Assembly (NCBI RefSeq): GCF_964340395.1
Contig: NC_135569.1
Coordinates: forward strand, 6,977,540 to 7,041,539
Direction: 5' to 3'
Source of the DNA: Glandiceps talaboti
Taxonomy: Eukaryota; Hemichordata; Enteropneusta; Spengelidae
DNA: 64,000 nucleotides
The notes below the pieces were generated by a model that saw nothing but the letters and a program-made list of their open reading frames with translations, had not been told where the DNA came from and made no database searches. Shown here piece by piece: positions 59,901 to 64,000 of this stretch. The translations under genes were made by a program, and so were the position numbers. Each line of letters opens with the position of its first letter. Position 1 is the first letter of the stretch.

Positions 59901-62349
59901 CCAGAAATAATGTTTTTTTTGCCTTATTGCCTATTAGGCCTGTCTAAAATTTGCCATGGTGGCGCTCTACTTCCTGTCTGTATGTTCCTTGGGGGTATAC
60001 ATATAGGTTATAACGTTACTCGGTTAATCATAAGAGCACTGCTGCTTTCCTTGATGTCTGAACAATACAAAAAACATCCCTGATTTACACTTCTACAGAT
60101 TACCAAGGGACAAAGCTCTTAAGAAAAGGTACATTGAGGTGATGATACCCCCAATTTGAGCGAGGGCGCTGTATTCTCCATTTCCTGTTTGCAGTCTATA
60201 ATGGCCTTGTATATCTTATATACCTTGTATATCTCCTTTAAGCCTCAAAGCCTGAGCTCTGTTATTATAACCTGATGCCCTCTCTGGTACAACATTTACT
60301 GCAAGGTTGAAGTACTCCATAGCTGCATTTATATCTCCACTCTCTGCAGCTTTCACTCCTTGAATCTCCAGTCTCTTGGCTTCTTTCACTGCTTCTGTCT
60401 CTTCCTCCTCTGTTGTATAAAATACATAAAGAGATATTAGAAGTCAACATTTGTTGACCCCAATCTAGACTGGGTAAGTGTTCATCATATGTCACTCACC
60501 AGTGTGCCCTCTACTGTCGTGATAATCAAATTTTGTTGTTGTGAGTCAAAATGATAAAAACTGGAATTTCTTGTGAGTCACCACTTAGTAAGAGATAGGG
60601 GAACACTAAATCTTGGTACATCTGATCACTAGAAATTGTGTTTGTCAGTGGCATGTCAAAACATGTGTTTGATATCTGGGATTCACTTCAGACAATTTTT
60701 TTTACATCTGTTGGTAGAAATTTTCATTTGATGCTTGTTTTTGTTGTATCTAAGTTTCCATTCCAGCAGACTCTATTTTGTTGGCGCTTCTGAGATAATG
60801 AAATACAAGTATCTAGAATAAACCATCGCTGTTTTTATTTTCTATAAATACTACATTGCATTACCAGGTTTGCTGATACAATTCTGTATCTGTATCTGTA
60901 TCGTAGACATACAAGCACTAATACTGGTTGTCGCGTACTTAGTCAAGGGTTGCGTGTGAGACAATAACATCAAAGTATTAGGAGCCCTAGTGTTGATAGA
61001 ATTCAGTGCAGTTCTGAAGGCTTGTGTGTTGGGTGCACAGCGAACTTCTTGAGGTTGCGCATTCCATAATGGTAGTATTTTGGGATATAATGAATGCTGA
61101 TAATTAATTAGAATTATCACTCTGTAAATATTCACAATTCAGTCTCTTAGTTTTACTCTTCTCACAGAGTAAAACATCAAATATTTTGTTTCATGTAAAT
61201 TATAATCGAAGTACTTTTTCTGTGTTTCAATTTTAGTTTACTTTAATTGGCCTTATTTGCCCTGTACTCAAGTCAAGTCTTTACAAGGAGGTTATTTTAT
61301 CTTTTATAAGTTACAGTATTGCACTACCCTCCAAATCGAGTATAATTAAGATACACGTACACAGGGTCAGCAGCAAGCGTGTTCATGTGACCTTGTGTCA
61401 CCTATGCTGTGACAGATGATCACCCAGAGAGAAAATACTGCTGGTACTACTACTACTACTTTTTATATTTATTTATTTTATTTATTGATTTATTGATTAC
61501 ACGTAACAAAACCCTGGGGATTTGTTAAAGGTACAAAAAAAAAAAAATTAGAAAAAAAAAAGAATCATAATAATAACACTTATAGGCTTTTTAAAAGTAA
61601 CATTACACATCATAATAAAGACTACAAAACAAAACAAAACAACAACAATAACTATTCAACGAGTTGAAACATAATATTAATGAAAAAATAATAATGAAGG
61701 GTAATTAGACATTTCAAATTATATACTACTACTACTACTAGTCCACGAGATCTCATTCCTGCCGACGAGACTTTGACAACTTGCACAAGTTAATGTAGTT
61801 CATAAACGCAAATTACTTATGAAATTATTCTCTAATTATTTCTAAATGCTGCACATTCTTTTGAACCAAATGCGACAAACAAAGTGTACTGTGCGAGACT
61901 TCACAATATTCGTCTGCTACGTACGTGGTCGAATGCACGATCCATACCCACGCGATACACGTAAACTGTGTACATTTCGTCATCGGTTGTGGTCAATAAT
62001 CTTCTGGAATGTTAATATAAAACAGTGCAGTCGTTCTTTCAATGTATTAAGATTAACGGATGTACAATGTTACATGCGTCGCTAGTACGTGATTCAGTAC
62101 ACGATTGGTACACGATCAAATATGTCAACAACTCGTACAGTGGTCGTTAATCGAGTTCAAAGCACCCATTAATTTACGTCATAACATTTTGGCCTGCAGG
62201 AAGCAAACTTTAGTAAAATAATGAACAAAAACTGTTTCCAAACCTTCTTCGACGTTATGTGCATCTATATCGGTGACATTGTCGCTCCCAAGAGGCAGGT
62301 GGGGGTTAAAAATACTGTTCAAAACAGCTTTGTCGCTTGCTGTCGCCAT
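56691..62349 (-). CDS. TTC36: Tetratricopeptide repeat protein 36, complete
   Basis: Small TPR protein (HBP21 in mammals), reported as an Hsp70-binding co-chaperone-like factor, cytosolic. Exons in gene order: 62349-62244, 60409-60224, 56953-56691. Total 184 codons (human about 189). It opens MATASDKAVLNSIFNPHLPL, matching the 'D.AVL..IFNP..P.G' start of TTC36. Three TPR units follow: about residues 47-80 (KRLEIQGVKAAESGDINAAM onward), 81-115 (RASGYNNRAQALRLKGDIQG) and 120-155 (AYTQRGLIRRLEGEEEQALE). It ends with the TTC36 signature NPYAAMCNKMLSEVM. Splice phases agree. Intron 1 (60410-62243) and intron 2 (56954-60223) contain only repeats. Confidence 0.96.
59080..59232. mobile_element. Element with GTAGGGTCTATG inverted ends
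   Basis: A 153-bp segment in TTC36 intron 2 with perfect 12-bp inverted ends GTAGGGTCTATG and CATAGACCCTAC, the same 12 bases that bracket 28470-28530. Confidence 0.6.
60224..60409 (-). CDS. TTC36: TTC36 exon 2: first TPRs
   Basis: Encodes EETEAVKEAKRLEIQGVKAA, AMEYFNLAVNVVPERASGYN and NRAQALRLKGDIQ. The donor GTATAT is followed by a near-copy of the exon end (ATATACAAG repeated about 18 bp on), so the donor is flanked by a short duplication. Confidence 0.93.
62244..62349 (-). CDS. TTC36: TTC36 exon 1
   Basis: 35 codons from the start ATG (62349-62347), MATASDKAVLNSIFNPHLPL to NVEE, ending with one base of a glutamate codon. The donor GTTTGG is weak, but it is the one that fits the frame and the family length. 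Confidence 0.9.

Positions 62350-64000
<1,651 letters not shown>

Noticed and set aside
61846-62085. A 79-codon frame on the + strand inside TTC36 intron 1
   Set aside because: No similarity to any family I know and antisense to an intron.

Overview
The window is nuclear DNA from an animal, most likely a marine invertebrate. The evidence is AT-rich sequence, intron-split genes with GT-AG junctions, many microsatellites, and many short inverted-repeat elements of MITE type. The gene content (an ionotropic glutamate receptor of non-vertebrate type, POLD3, a METTL24-like methyltransferase, TTC36) fits a lophotrochozoan or an invertebrate deuterostome. I cannot fix the phylum from sequence alone. 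There is no sign of a bacterial, viral or organellar origin.

Layout. Positions 1-21920 hold no gene I can recognise. This is either intergenic or the first intron(s) of the receptor gene, and it carries satellites, microsatellites and several non-autonomous elements. Positions 21921-34740 (+) carry twelve exons of an ionotropic glutamate receptor, from within the amino-terminal domain to the stop codon; the signal peptide and first part of that domain are not in view. Positions 34741-39825 are a repeat-rich spacer. Positions 39826-47231 (+) hold a complete ten-exon POLD3 gene of 451 codons ending in a PCNA-binding box. Positions 48612-53480 (-) hold a six-exon METTL24-like gene of 337 codons, convergent with POLD3. 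Positions 56691-62349 (-) hold a complete three-exon TTC36 gene of 184 codons. The last 1.6 kb is the TTC36 upstream flank and a long compound microsatellite.

The four genes do not form a functional unit: a neuronal-type ion channel, a replication and translesion polymerase subunit, a membrane-anchored putative methyltransferase and a TPR co-chaperone-like protein. I found no new multi-gene system. The points most worth attention are: the receptor, which joins a GluN1-like ligand-binding region to an AMPA/kainate-like pore and has an altered gate motif; a POLD3 with two REV1-interaction-like motifs; and a set of mobile-element families, one nested inside another with a 9-bp target duplication and one with a 10-bp target duplication.

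Exon limits were placed by hand from reading frame, GT-AG sites and family similarity. They agree in phase across every junction. No alignment or database search was run.
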